Shown here: piece after piece, positions 15,044 through 21,800 of the stretch
Layout: every line of letters begins with the position of its first letter
Position numbering within the stretch: the first letter of the stretch is position 1
NCBI GenBank assembly: GCA_030428695.1
Contig: JAUIEM010000142.1
Span: 1-21,800, forward strand
Reading direction: 5' to 3'
From: a bacterium
Lineage (GTDB): Bacteria > Planctomycetota > J058 > JAJDCP01
Length of the DNA: 21,800 nt
Program-made: the position numbers and the translations under genes
Notes under the pieces: generated by a model
Seen by the model: only the letters and a program-made list of their open reading frames with translations
Told to the model about the DNA's origin: nothing
The model's database searches: none

Positions 15044-16198
15044 ATGATGGGCTGGTGGAAACGTTGGAAGCAGTGGCTCGGCGCGGACAGGAAACCCGCA
15101 CCCGCAGAGGAGCCCGTGGCGCCGGTCGAGGGAGAGGAGCCGCCAGACCCCGGGCTGATTCTCGGCGCGGCCGCCAGCGCCGGCGATCGAAAGACGGTCC
15201 TCTACCTGCTCGATGCCGGGGTCGCGGTCGACGGGCCCGGGAAGTCCGGCTTCCGCGCGCTGCACGAGGCGGCGCACAACGGCCACCTGACCACGGTCGA
15301 CCTGCTGCTGGCCCGGAACGCCGCCGTCGACGCGCGCAGCGATGAGGGCTTCACGCCCCTGCACATGGCCTCCCTCGGGGGCCAGGCCGAGGCCGCCCTG
15401 CGCCTCCTGCTGGCCGGCGCCCCGGTCGACGCGCGCTGTTCCCGGGGCCTGGCGCCCCTGCATCTCGCGGCCATCGCCGGGGACGAGGAGGTCGTGCGCG
15501 TGCTGCTCGAGGCCGGGGCGGACCTCGACGCGCGGGACGCCGCCGAGGGACGCACGCCGCTCGATGTTGCGAGCAAGAACCCCGCGCTGGCCGAGCGCCT
15601 GCGGGAGCGCGGAGCCCGCACGGGCGAGCAGGTGCGGGAGGCCGTCCTGCGCCAGGAGCGCGCGCCGGGCTTCTATCGGGCCCGGCTGCTGCCGAACGAC
15701 GCGGAGGCGCGTCCGCTCCTGGTGTTCATGGACACCCCGGGGCTGGCCAACCTGCTGCTCGAGCTCAGCTCCCTGTCCTGTGTCTACGTGACGACCCTCG
15801 CCGAGGCGACCGACGCCCTCACCCGGCACCAGCTCTGCGGCCTGGTCGCGCTCTCGCCCCCGGACGAGAGCGGCACAGCGGCGCAGGCCATCCGTGCGTT
15901 CCGGAAGCGTTTTCCCGCCGGGCTGACGGTCTACCACGGCTGGGACTACAGGCTCGAGGTGTCCGGCCCGCGCGCCCTGGCCTGTGCGGCGGATGCGCTG
16001 ATCGTCGGCGGGGCGGACGTCAACGGCATGCTGCGGTTCCTCTTCACGCTGTTGCAGCGGAAGGCGGACGGCAGCCTGCCGGCCCCTTCCGTCGAGGGCT
16101 ACGAGGCGCTGCTGCGCGAGTGTCTTCCCACATCCCCGTTCTGGAAACAGGCCGAGCAGCTGCGGAAGCTCGGGCGCCCGGAGTTTCCCACCGCATGA
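15044..16198 (+). CDS. Ankyrin-repeat protein with C-terminal pseudo-receiver domain
   Basis: A 384-residue cytoplasmic protein. An amphipathic, Trp-rich start (MMGWWKRWKQWLG) could touch membrane. Ankyrin repeats span about 37-190, with clear units such as GFTPLHMASLGGQAEAALRL and GLAPLHLAAIAGDEEVVRVL. Residues about 224-338 resemble a CheY-like receiver fold in order of hydrophobic strands (PLLVFMDTPG, SCVYVTTLAEATDAL, GLVALSPPDESG, GLTVYHGW, ADALIVGG), but the usual acidic cluster and phospho-acceptor Asp are not evident (LVALSPP where LLDxxMP is expected). It may therefore be a protein-binding pseudo-receiver. AGGAGG lies 3 bases before ATG 15044 and 6 before ATG 15047, so translation may begin at the second Met. 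It stands alone, divergent from the peptide gene. The function is unknown. Confidence 0.85.
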   Translation: MMGWWKRWKQWLGADRKPAPAEEPVAPVEGEEPPDPGLILGAAASAGDRKTVLYLLDAGVAVDGPGKSGFRALHEAAHNGHLTTVDLLLARNAAVDARSDEGFTPLHMASLGGQAEAALRLLLAGAPVDARCSRGLAPLHLAAIAGDEEVVRVLLEAGADLDARDAAEGRTPLDVASKNPALAERLRERGARTGEQVREAVLRQERAPGFYRARLLPNDAEARPLLVFMDTPGLANLLLELSSLSCVYVTTLAEATDALTRHQLCGLVALSPPDESGTAAQAIRAFRKRFPAGLTVYHGWDYRLEVSGPRALACAADALIVGGADVNGMLRFLFTLLQRKADGSLPAPSVEGYEALLRECLPTSPFWKQAEQLRKLGRPEFPTA

Positions 16199-16270
16199 TC
16201 GTCCCTTTTCTGTAAGAACGTCCGGCTTCGAGGACAGGAGGAGCGTCGAAGAACCCCGAGGAGATCTCCG

Positions 16271-16387
16271 ATGCGTATCCGCCTTCGCCTGCGTCAGCTT
16301 CCCACGCTCCGCGCCCGACGCGCCGCCCGCCGGAAATGCCTCAGCCTGAGCCCGCGAGCGGCGAGAGCCAAGGCAGGCAGACGATGA
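16271..16387 (+). CDS. Doubtful 38-residue Arg-rich ORF
   Basis: Begins MRIRLRLRQLPTLRARRAAR; about a third of residues are Arg or Lys, with one Cys. GAGGAG lies 7 bases before the ATG, a near-ideal ribosome site, in the 142-base gap after the ankyrin gene. Its last 47 bases overlap the end of the convergent SLC13 permease gene, where its codons (AGA, AAA, GCA) look unlike local use, so the 3' part may not be under coding selection. The MRIRLRLR start loosely echoes the MKTRTRLR start of the 21-residue peptide on the other side of the ankyrin gene. It may be a small basic peptide or chance. Confidence 0.25.
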   Translation: MRIRLRLRQLPTLRARRAARRKCLSLSPRAARAKAGRR

Positions 16388-18134
16388 CGAGCACCATGCA
16401 CAGGATCCCGAGCGGCAAGCCGACCCGGACATAGTCGGAGAACCGATACGACCCCGGGTTGAACACCAGCATGTAGGTCTGGTAGCTGGTCGGCACCGCG
16501 AAGGACAACGACGCGCCGAACACGACCGCGAGCATGAACGGCCGCGGATCGAGCGGCCCGTCGATGCCCTGCTGCGCGACGGCGGCCGCGATCGGCAGCA
16601 CGATCAGGGCGGCCGACGCCTTGGACAGGACGTGGCTGAGCAGGTTGGTCGTCAGCAGCACCCCCGCGAGCAGCCCCACCGCTCCGAAGGGCAGGAGCAG
16701 GTCGACCATGCCGCCGGCCAGGAGCGCCGCCAGGCCTGAGCTCTCCACCGCCTGCCCCAGTCCGATGGTGCCGACGATCAACATCAACACGCGCCAGTCG
16801 ACCTCGTGGTAGGCGGCGTCGGCGTCGACACAGCCGGTCAGCACCGCCAGCCCGGCCCCCGCCAACGCGATCAGCTCGACCGGCGCGATGCCGGTGCTGA
16901 TCGCCGCGATCACCGCGACGACGAGCAGGCCGGCGATCGGCGCCTTGCGGGTCAGCGGCACGCGCTGGTCGACCTCCTCGAGCAGGAGCAGGTAGTCGTC
17001 GTTGCGCAGGCCCTCGACCGCCTTCTCCGACCCGTGGATCAGCAGCACGTCGCCGACCTCGAGCTGCACCTCGCCGAGCCGCTCCCGCATGTGGCGGCCC
17101 TTTCGCTGCAGGCCGAGGATGGTGAAGTGTTGCTGCCACCAGATCCGCGCCTGGTTGACGCTGCGCCCGACCAGCGGGGAGGCCGGTCCGACGACGACCT
17201 CGGCCAGGCGGATGCGCCGGGTCAGCACCGACGCGGTCAGCGTACCGCGCACGGCCGGAAGGTGGAGCGTTCCCTTCTCGAGGATCGCGCAGATGCGCTT
17301 CGCGCTGCCCTTGACCAGCAGCACATCCCCCTCGCGTAGGATCGAGCGGCGGGGAAAGGGCGGGAAGCCCGGGTCGCCGTCGCGGATCCACTGCAGGAGC
17401 TTCAGGTCCTTCTCGTGGTAGAAGCCGACCTCATCCAGGGTCTTGCCGAGCAGCCGGGAGCCCGCAGGGACGCGGACCTCGGTCAGGTACTCGGCCGCGA
17501 GCTTGGCCGAGGCGATGGTGGCGCGCTCGGGCAGCAGCCGGCGCCCGATGGTGAACAGGTACACGAGCCCCGCGACGAGGACGATCGCGCCGAGCGGCGC
17601 GGTCTCGAACATGCCGAGCGGCTCGCCGCCCATCGCGACCCAGCGGGAAGAGACCAGCACGGTGATCGAGGTGCCGACCAGGGTCATCATCCCGCCGAGG
17701 GTGCCGGCGTAGGCGATCGGGATCAGGACCTTGCTCGTGCTCATCTTCAGCTCCCGGCCGACCTGCTGGCAGATCGGGAGGAACACGAGCACCACCGGCG
17801 TGTTGTTGACGAAGGCCGAGAGGCCTGCCGTCCAGAGCAGGAGCAGCAGGAGCGCGGCGCTGTGGCTCCCGCGCGACAGGCGCACGATCAGCTGGCCGAC
17901 CCGCTCGACCACGCCGGTGCGGGTCAAGGCGGCCGAGACGATGAACAGCGCGCCGATCGTGACGACCGCGGGGTCCGCGAAGCCCGCCAGCGCCTCGGCG
18001 GGGGTGATCACTCCGCTGAGGCCGAGCACGGCCAGGGCTCCCAGGGCGGTGACATCCGGCCGCACCCAGCCGGTGAAGAAGAGGAGGAAGACGACCAGCA
18101 GCAGACCGGCGACGAACAACACCTCGAGAGTCAC
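16341..18134 (-). CDS. SLC13/DASS-type permease with two TrkA-C domains
   Basis: Inner-membrane anion/sodium symporter-like protein of 597 residues. Hydrophobic helices occupy about 1-200, two soluble RCK-C/TrkA-C domains about 217-290 and 306-388 (each with the 'G..L.G......' opening and ending 'GDVLLVKGS' or 'GDVLLIHGS'), and further helices about 400-595. The first substrate motif is SAFVNNTPVV (106-115). The corresponding second-half motif reads SHVLSKASAAL (500-510), where many homologues have an Asn. Likely substrates are sulfate or dicarboxylates, not decided by sequence. GTG 18134 has GAGG 6 bases upstream. It follows the sulfotransferase-like gene by 75 bases; sulfate import would make metabolic sense beside a sulfotransferase, but that is inference. 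Confidence 0.88.
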   Translation of the reverse strand: MTLEVLFVAGLLLVVFLLFFTGWVRPDVTALGALAVLGLSGVITPAEALAGFADPAVVTIGALFIVSAALTRTGVVERVGQLIVRLSRGSHSAALLLLLLWTAGLSAFVNNTPVVLVFLPICQQVGRELKMSTSKVLIPIAYAGTLGGMMTLVGTSITVLVSSRWVAMGGEPLGMFETAPLGAIVLVAGLVYLFTIGRRLLPERATIASAKLAAEYLTEVRVPAGSRLLGKTLDEVGFYHEKDLKLLQWIRDGDPGFPPFPRRSILREGDVLLVKGSAKRICAILEKGTLHLPAVRGTLTASVLTRRIRLAEVVVGPASPLVGRSVNQARIWWQQHFTILGLQRKGRHMRERLGEVQLEVGDVLLIHGSEKAVEGLRNDDYLLLLEEVDQRVPLTRKAPIAGLLVVAVIAAISTGIAPVELIALAGAGLAVLTGCVDADAAYHEVDWRVLMLIVGTIGLGQAVESSGLAALLAGGMVDLLLPFGAVGLLAGVLLTTNLLSHVLSKASAALIVLPIAAAVAQQGIDGPLDPRPFMLAVVFGASLSFAVPTSYQTYMLVFNPGSYRFSDYVRVGLPLGILCMVLVIVCLPWLSPLAGSG

Positions 18135-18209
18135 ATGAGCCTCGCCGACAAGGACAGCGTCCTACAGGATAGCGGCGGCGCGCCGCGGGATCCACGGACG
18201 CGGAGGGGC

Positions 18210-18929
18210 TCAGGCTCGAAGCCGGTGCTCCGCCAGCCGCCGGTAGTGGGGGAGGCAGGCCTCGAGGACCGGCCGCAGCCTCGCGGGCAGCGCCTCGTCC
18301 GAGGGCGGAGGCCAAGGCGAGAAGCCCGTCGAGCTCCAGACGGCGTCGTACCAGTGCGGCGCCCAGACCCCGTCGCTCTCGCGAGGTCCCGCCGGCCAGG
18401 CCAGCATCCGGGGCGAGAACGGCACGCCGAGCGCGGCGCACACGGCGCGCAGCATAGGCTCCGGCGCCGCGAGCAGGTCGCGCGCCTCGACGACAGGCGG
18501 CGTGCCCTGACGGGCGGCGATGCGGTCGAACAGCGCGGCCTGCCGGGCGACGCCGAGGTCGGCGGCGGTCACGGTCTGGCGCTTCTTGACGTAGGAGCGC
18601 AGGACCTCTGCCGGATGGCGGATCAGGAACAGATGCCGGCAGCCGTCGAAGGCCTCGAGCTCGACCTCCTCGAGCAGGTGATGGGTCATGTGCTTTTCGT
18701 ACTGGATCGCCGCCCCGCCCGGCCGGCCGAGGTCGCGCACGACCGCGCGCCAGTCGCTCTCGCCCGCCGCGAGCACCTCCTCCCGGACGGGGTGGTCGAG
18801 GCCCGTGCGGGCGAGGTAGAAGGCGTACAGCGGCTCGTCGACGACCACCGTGTCCGCCCGGTTCTCCCAGGAGCGCATCAGCGCCGTCGACAGGTTCCGC
18901 GGGCCGGACCATCCCGCGATGCGGATCAC
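18210..18929 (-). CDS. Sulfotransferase-family-like protein
   Basis: A 239-residue P-loop-like protein. The N-terminus IRIAGWSGPRNLSTALMRSW resembles the 5'-phosphosulfate-binding loop of the sulfotransferase fold ('SGPRNxST'), and HLFLIRHPAEVLRSYVKK (about 112-129) matches the 'R.P.....S' 3'-phosphate-binding region. Small proteins of this kind are often found next to class IV aminotransferases, as here. GTG 18929 overlaps the aminotransferase stop by 4 bases (GTGA), so the two are translationally coupled. True sulfotransfer is unproven; a phosphotransfer or other nucleotide-dependent role is possible. It is not a membrane protein. Confidence 0.75.
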   Translation of the reverse strand: MIRIAGWSGPRNLSTALMRSWENRADTVVVDEPLYAFYLARTGLDHPVREEVLAAGESDWRAVVRDLGRPGGAAIQYEKHMTHHLLEEVELEAFDGCRHLFLIRHPAEVLRSYVKKRQTVTAADLGVARQAALFDRIAARQGTPPVVEARDLLAAPEPMLRAVCAALGVPFSPRMLAWPAGPRESDGVWAPHWYDAVWSSTGFSPWPPPSDEALPARLRPVLEACLPHYRRLAEHRLRA

Positions 18930-19840
18930 CGGCTCGCCTCCTGGCTCACCCGCTCGACCAGGGCCCCGTAGAGGTTCTGCAGGCGGGCGGTCAGGGGTCC
19001 GACGCCCGGGGCGAAGGCGCGCCCGTCGACCGAGGCGACCGGCAGCACGCCGGACATGCTGCCGGTCACGAAGGCCTCGTCGGCGTCGTACACGTCGACC
19101 AGGCTGAAGTCCTTCTCCCGGTGGGGGATGTCGCTCTGCGCGCAGAGCTCGAGCACCTTCTTGCGGGTGATGCCGGCCAGGCAGTAGCGGGTCGTCGAGG
19201 TCCACACCTCGCCCCTGCGCACGATGAAGAAGTTCGTCGAGTTGCAGGTGGCGACGAAGCCGTGTGGGTCGAGCATCAGCGCCTCGTCCGCGCCCGCCCG
19301 GGCCGCCTGGATGCAGGCCTGCACGCAGACGATCTTGCTCAGGCTCATGATGCGCGGATCGCGCACGTCGGGGCGACCACGACGGCCGGCGACGGTGTAG
19401 AGCTTCAGGCCCGCGCGTCGGGTCTCTTCCGGCACGCGCTTGTGCTCGGGGATGATCACGATCGTCGGCGGCGAGACGACGACGGCCGGGGACTGGTACG
19501 GGGTCGACCGGATCCCGCGCGTCACGATCAGCCGCAGGTGCACGCCGTCGCGCATGCCGTTGGCCTCGACCGTGCGGTAGAGCTCGGCGGTCAGCTCGGC
19601 CCTGCTGCGGCCTAGCTCGAGGTCGAGAGCGCGCGCGCCCTGGACCAGCCGGTCGAGGTGCTCGTCGAGGAAGACCAGACACCCGCGGTGCAGGCGGAAG
19701 CTCTCCCAGATGCCGTCGCCGAGCAGGAACCCGCTGTCGAACACCGACACCCGTGCCTCGGCGCGCGGCACCAGCGCGCCGTTGACGGACACCAGGACCG
19801 AGGCGTTGCGCGGATCGGCCGCGTAGTCGTGCGTGCCCAT
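18926..19840 (-). CDS. Class IV aminotransferase (IlvE / D-amino-acid transaminase fold)
   Basis: PLP-dependent fold type IV enzyme, 304 residues, normal length. Conserved stretches are VSVFDSGFLLGDGIWESFRL (31-50), VHLRLIVTRG (100-109), and GADEALMLDPHGFVATCNST (183-202), then GITRKKVLEL (223-232) and DEAFVTGSMSGVLPV (254-268). The usual catalytic Lys position ('IKS' before the 'A...G.DEA' helix) reads RIMSLSK (163-169): Met165 where Lys is expected, with Lys169 four residues later. I recall a related subfamily with SHSK at this place, so the active Lys may be shifted. The substrate is unclear. ATG 19840 is 1 base after the FHA gene's stop, and the stop overlaps the sulfotransferase-like gene. 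Confidence 0.88.
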   Translation of the reverse strand: MGTHDYAADPRNASVLVSVNGALVPRAEARVSVFDSGFLLGDGIWESFRLHRGCLVFLDEHLDRLVQGARALDLELGRSRAELTAELYRTVEANGMRDGVHLRLIVTRGIRSTPYQSPAVVVSPPTIVIIPEHKRVPEETRRAGLKLYTVAGRRGRPDVRDPRIMSLSKIVCVQACIQAARAGADEALMLDPHGFVATCNSTNFFIVRRGEVWTSTTRYCLAGITRKKVLELCAQSDIPHREKDFSLVDVYDADEAFVTGSMSGVLPVASVDGRAFAPGVGPLTARLQNLYGALVERVSQEASR

Positions 19841-19841
19841 G

Positions 19842-21047
19842 TCAGGGCTGCCGGGGCGGGCGCAGCATGCGCCGCGACTCGAAGGGCCCCGCGGTCTCGA
19901 GCAGCGGCCAGGCGGCGTCGAGCTCCGCGAGCAGGAGCTCGGGAGCGGGGAAGCCGCCCCGCGGTCGGTGCAGGATGAGCATCTCGCGGTTGAGGCTCCA
20001 GAGCGTCTCTCCGCGCCCGAACTTGACCATCCAGAAGGTCTCGTTGGGATCGGGGCCGTCGCTGACCGCGAGCCGTCGGATGCGGCTCCGGCCCGCCTCC
20101 GGCAGCTTCCCCAGCAAGCCGATCATCTCCTGGCGGCTGGGCTGGGCATGTGACCGCGGCCCCATCACCCGCAGGTGCACGGCCTTGATCGCGTCGCCGT
20201 GCCCGTAGGCGACGATCCGTCGCATGCCCTCCGAGCGATCGACCTGGTAGCGCAGGAGCGGCGTGCCGGTCTGGAAGTCCCAGGCGACGGTCAGGGGCAG
20301 CTGCTCGACCGGGTGCCTGCGCCACGACACGCCGCGCACGAAGCTGACCGTGCCGGGATGGGGCTGCAGCTGCACGACGAGCCGGTCCTCCGCCTCGCGC
20401 CAGCCGTCCTGCTCGACCTCGTCGTCGGCACGATGGGCTTCGGCCGGGCGCAGCTCGAACAGCGGCACCAGCGCCCGCAGCAGGCGGGAGCCCTCCTCCG
20501 TCGGCGGATGCAGCGCGCTCGCCTGGGCCCGCAGGTAGAGCGCGCGCGGGTCGAAGCGGCGCTCCACGCCGAGCTCGCGCCGTTCGTAGCGGCGCATCGA
20601 CCGCTCGAGGAGCGCGCGGGCACGCTCCTCGTCGAGGGCCAGGGAGTGGGCGAGCCGGGTCAGCACGTCCTGCTCCCAGCGCTCGACGCGTCCGTCCCGG
20701 CACACCTCGTCGGTCGCCATCGCGTACAGCTGGGCGGGGGACAGCCCGAGCCCTCCACCGGCGCGGGAGAGCCGGAAGCGACACAGGGTCGCGCCGAGCT
20801 CGACGATGGCCTGATCGCCGAGCGGGGCCGCGTCCGCGCACCATTCGCCGTCGAGGTGACAGCCGGCCTCCGGCTCGAGCTGATACGTCTGGCCGTCGCA
20901 GGCCAACCGCGCGTGCTGGTCCTCGACGCCCGGCCCGCTCAACACCAGCTCGCAGTCTGCGGCGGAACCGATCCGCCAGGGGCCGTCGCCGGTGAGCGCG
21001 AACACCTGACCGCGGAGCGGGCCGTTGAGGATCTCGAGCCAGGCCAT
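19842..21047 (-). CDS. FHA-like (YscD-cytoplasmic-type) protein with TerB-like region
   Basis: A 401-residue cytoplasmic protein. Residues about 1-95 form an FHA-like domain: RIGSAADCELVLSGPGVEDQ (25-44) then HARL. The phosphothreonine-contact Arg of 'IGR' is Ser28 and the Ser of 'SxxH' is Glu42, so it looks more like the non-phospho-binding YscD-cytoplasmic type than a classical FHA. Residues about 103-150 (LYAMATDEVCRDGRVERWEQ and following helices) resemble a TerB-like DG..E helical unit. The remainder, about 180-401, is unrecognised and beta-rich. ATG 21047 has GGAGGG 5 bases upstream; a TAGTAT box at 21066-21071 may belong to its promoter. It begins a minus-strand run continuing into the aminotransferase. 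FHA proteins partner kinases at many T6SS loci, but this one is 11 kb from the pseudokinase, so a link is speculative. Confidence 0.82.
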   Translation of the reverse strand: MAWLEILNGPLRGQVFALTGDGPWRIGSAADCELVLSGPGVEDQHARLACDGQTYQLEPEAGCHLDGEWCADAAPLGDQAIVELGATLCRFRLSRAGGGLGLSPAQLYAMATDEVCRDGRVERWEQDVLTRLAHSLALDEERARALLERSMRRYERRELGVERRFDPRALYLRAQASALHPPTEEGSRLLRALVPLFELRPAEAHRADDEVEQDGWREAEDRLVVQLQPHPGTVSFVRGVSWRRHPVEQLPLTVAWDFQTGTPLLRYQVDRSEGMRRIVAYGHGDAIKAVHLRVMGPRSHAQPSRQEMIGLLGKLPEAGRSRIRRLAVSDGPDPNETFWMVKFGRGETLWSLNREMLILHRPRGGFPAPELLLAELDAAWPLLETAGPFESRRMLRPPRQP

Positions 21048-21199
21048 GTCGTCCCTCCTGCCTCGATACTACCGCAGGAGGGGACCGCCCGCGACCTCCC
21101 CACGGCGCGACAATCTGGTGTTCCCCTTCGGCCTGTTCGCTGCTCGAACTCTCAGACACTTCCCCACGTGCGGTGTGACAACACCCGGAGGATACCCCG

Positions 21200-21800
21200 A
21201 TGACGGAGAAGATCTGGTACGTCGGCAGCAAAGGCAGGCAGAAGGGACCCTACTCCACGGCGGCGGTGCGCAAGGCCGCCGCGGCCGGCAAGCTCCGGCC
21301 CGGGACCAGGGTGTGGAAGGAGGGTATGTCCGACTGGCTCCCGCTGGCTGCGGTGGACGCCCTCGCGGATGCCCTGCCCGAGGACTCCGCCGAGGAGCTT
21401 CCCCCTGCCCTTCCCGTCCTGCGGCCCGAGGCCGGAGGCTACGGCCCGCCGCGTCCGACTGGTACCTCCCCGAAGAAGTCCGGGGGCGGAAAGCTCCTCG
21501 CCTTCGGCTGCCTGGGGCTGATGCTCCTGTCCTGTTGTGTGCTGTCGCTGCCGAAGATCGTGTTCACCCTGTTTCCGGAGATGCAGGCCGAGCTCGAGGA
21601 GAAGAAGCGGGCCGACCGGAAGGCCGCCCTCGAAGCGCTCGCGCGGGTGAGCGCGCTGCCCGCGGTCGACTTCGAGCTGCCGGAGCGCCCGCTTCCCGCG
21701 CGCTTCCGGACGGGCTCGCCGACCGTGCTGGCGGAGGTTTTGTTCGCCCATGATCGAGATCTGGCCGAGGGGCAGATCGTTGCAGTCGGTGCCGAACGGG
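21200..21800 (+). CDS. GYF_2-domain membrane protein, N-terminal part (cut by window edge)
   Basis: The first 200 residues are visible. A GYF_2 domain occupies about 5-50: IWYVGSKGRQKGPYSTAAV, then a W..GM..W..L end (VWKEGMSDWLPL), a protein-interaction module common in high-GC environmental bacteria. A Pro-rich linker follows (about 60-95), then one transmembrane helix (LLAFGCLGLMLLSCCVL, about 99-115), then a charged, probably extracytoplasmic region cut by the right edge. ATG 21200 has GGAGG 8 bases upstream, and no in-frame stop occurs before the end. It is divergent from the FHA-like gene, with about 150 bases between starts. Its partner or pathway is unknown. Confidence 0.82.
   Translation, partial: MTEKIWYVGSKGRQKGPYSTAAVRKAAAAGKLRPGTRVWKEGMSDWLPLAAVDALADALPEDSAEELPPALPVLRPEAGGYGPPRPTGTSPKKSGGGKLLAFGCLGLMLLSCCVLSLPKIVFTLFPEMQAELEEKKRADRKAALEALARVSALPAVDFELPERPLPARFRTGSPTVLAEVLFAHDRDLAEGQIVAVGAER

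Noticed and set aside
14939..16432. 497-residue minus-strand frame opposite the ankyrin gene
   Set aside because: The plus strand has clear ankyrin repeats with a strong ribosome site; the antisense product is low-complexity.
19612..21231. 539-residue minus-strand frame overlapping the FHA-like and aminotransferase genes
   Set aside because: Frame-shifted shadow, Arg/Pro/Ala-rich, no domain; it spans two genes that have motifs in their own frames.

Overview
This window is high-GC bacterial DNA, tightly packed, with strong Shine-Dalgarno sites and many 1-4 base stop/start overlaps. The mix of genes suggests a Planctomycetota or Myxococcota-like lineage: a divergent type VI secretion system (T6SS), a kinase-like gene beside it, an FHA-like protein, a GYF_2 membrane protein, ankyrin and TPR proteins, and an SLC13 permease with TrkA-C domains. 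No rRNA or other phylogenetic marker is present, so this placement is inference.

Positions 1-7706 (minus strand) hold a T6SS operon read in the order tssA, tssG, tssB, tssC, hcp, tssK, tssE, vgrG. It runs off the left edge inside vgrG. It encodes baseplate parts (TssA, TssG, TssK, TssE), sheath (TssB/TssC), inner tube (Hcp) and spike (VgrG). TssF, TssJ/L/M and ClpV are not seen and may lie beyond the edge. A strong sigma70-like promoter precedes tssA. GC-rich inverted repeats lie on both sides of hcp.

Positions 8032-11025 (plus strand, divergent from tssA) hold a two-gene unit: a kinase-fold protein that has lost its catalytic Asp (a predicted pseudokinase), then an unrecognised 561-residue protein with an N-terminal CxxC/CxxC zinc knuckle and a long Gly/Ala-rich hydrophobic segment. 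About 240 bases of imperfect 53-base tandem palindromic repeats separate it from a convergent 162-residue protein. That small protein carries a Cys...His...Asp arrangement typical of papain-like folds and is a candidate toxin or effector. A 575-residue TPR protein lies upstream of it on the same strand.

Positions 13691-16387 hold a secreted PHB-depolymerase/feruloyl-esterase-type hydrolase, a predicted 21-residue peptide gene, an ankyrin plus pseudo-receiver protein read divergently from it, and a doubtful Arg-rich 38-residue ORF. The peptide gene and the ankyrin gene appear to share a back-to-back promoter built on one GTCGAC palindrome.

Positions 16341-21047 (minus strand) form a probable operon: FHA-like/TerB-like protein, class IV aminotransferase (canonical PLP-lysine position occupied by Met), sulfotransferase-like protein, then an SLC13 permease. 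A GYF_2 membrane protein starts divergently at 21200 and leaves the window on the right.

The best candidates for undescribed biology are the T6SS-linked pseudokinase plus zinc-knuckle/hydrophobic-hairpin pair, the papain-like small protein next to it, and the tiny peptide gene with its divergent promoter.
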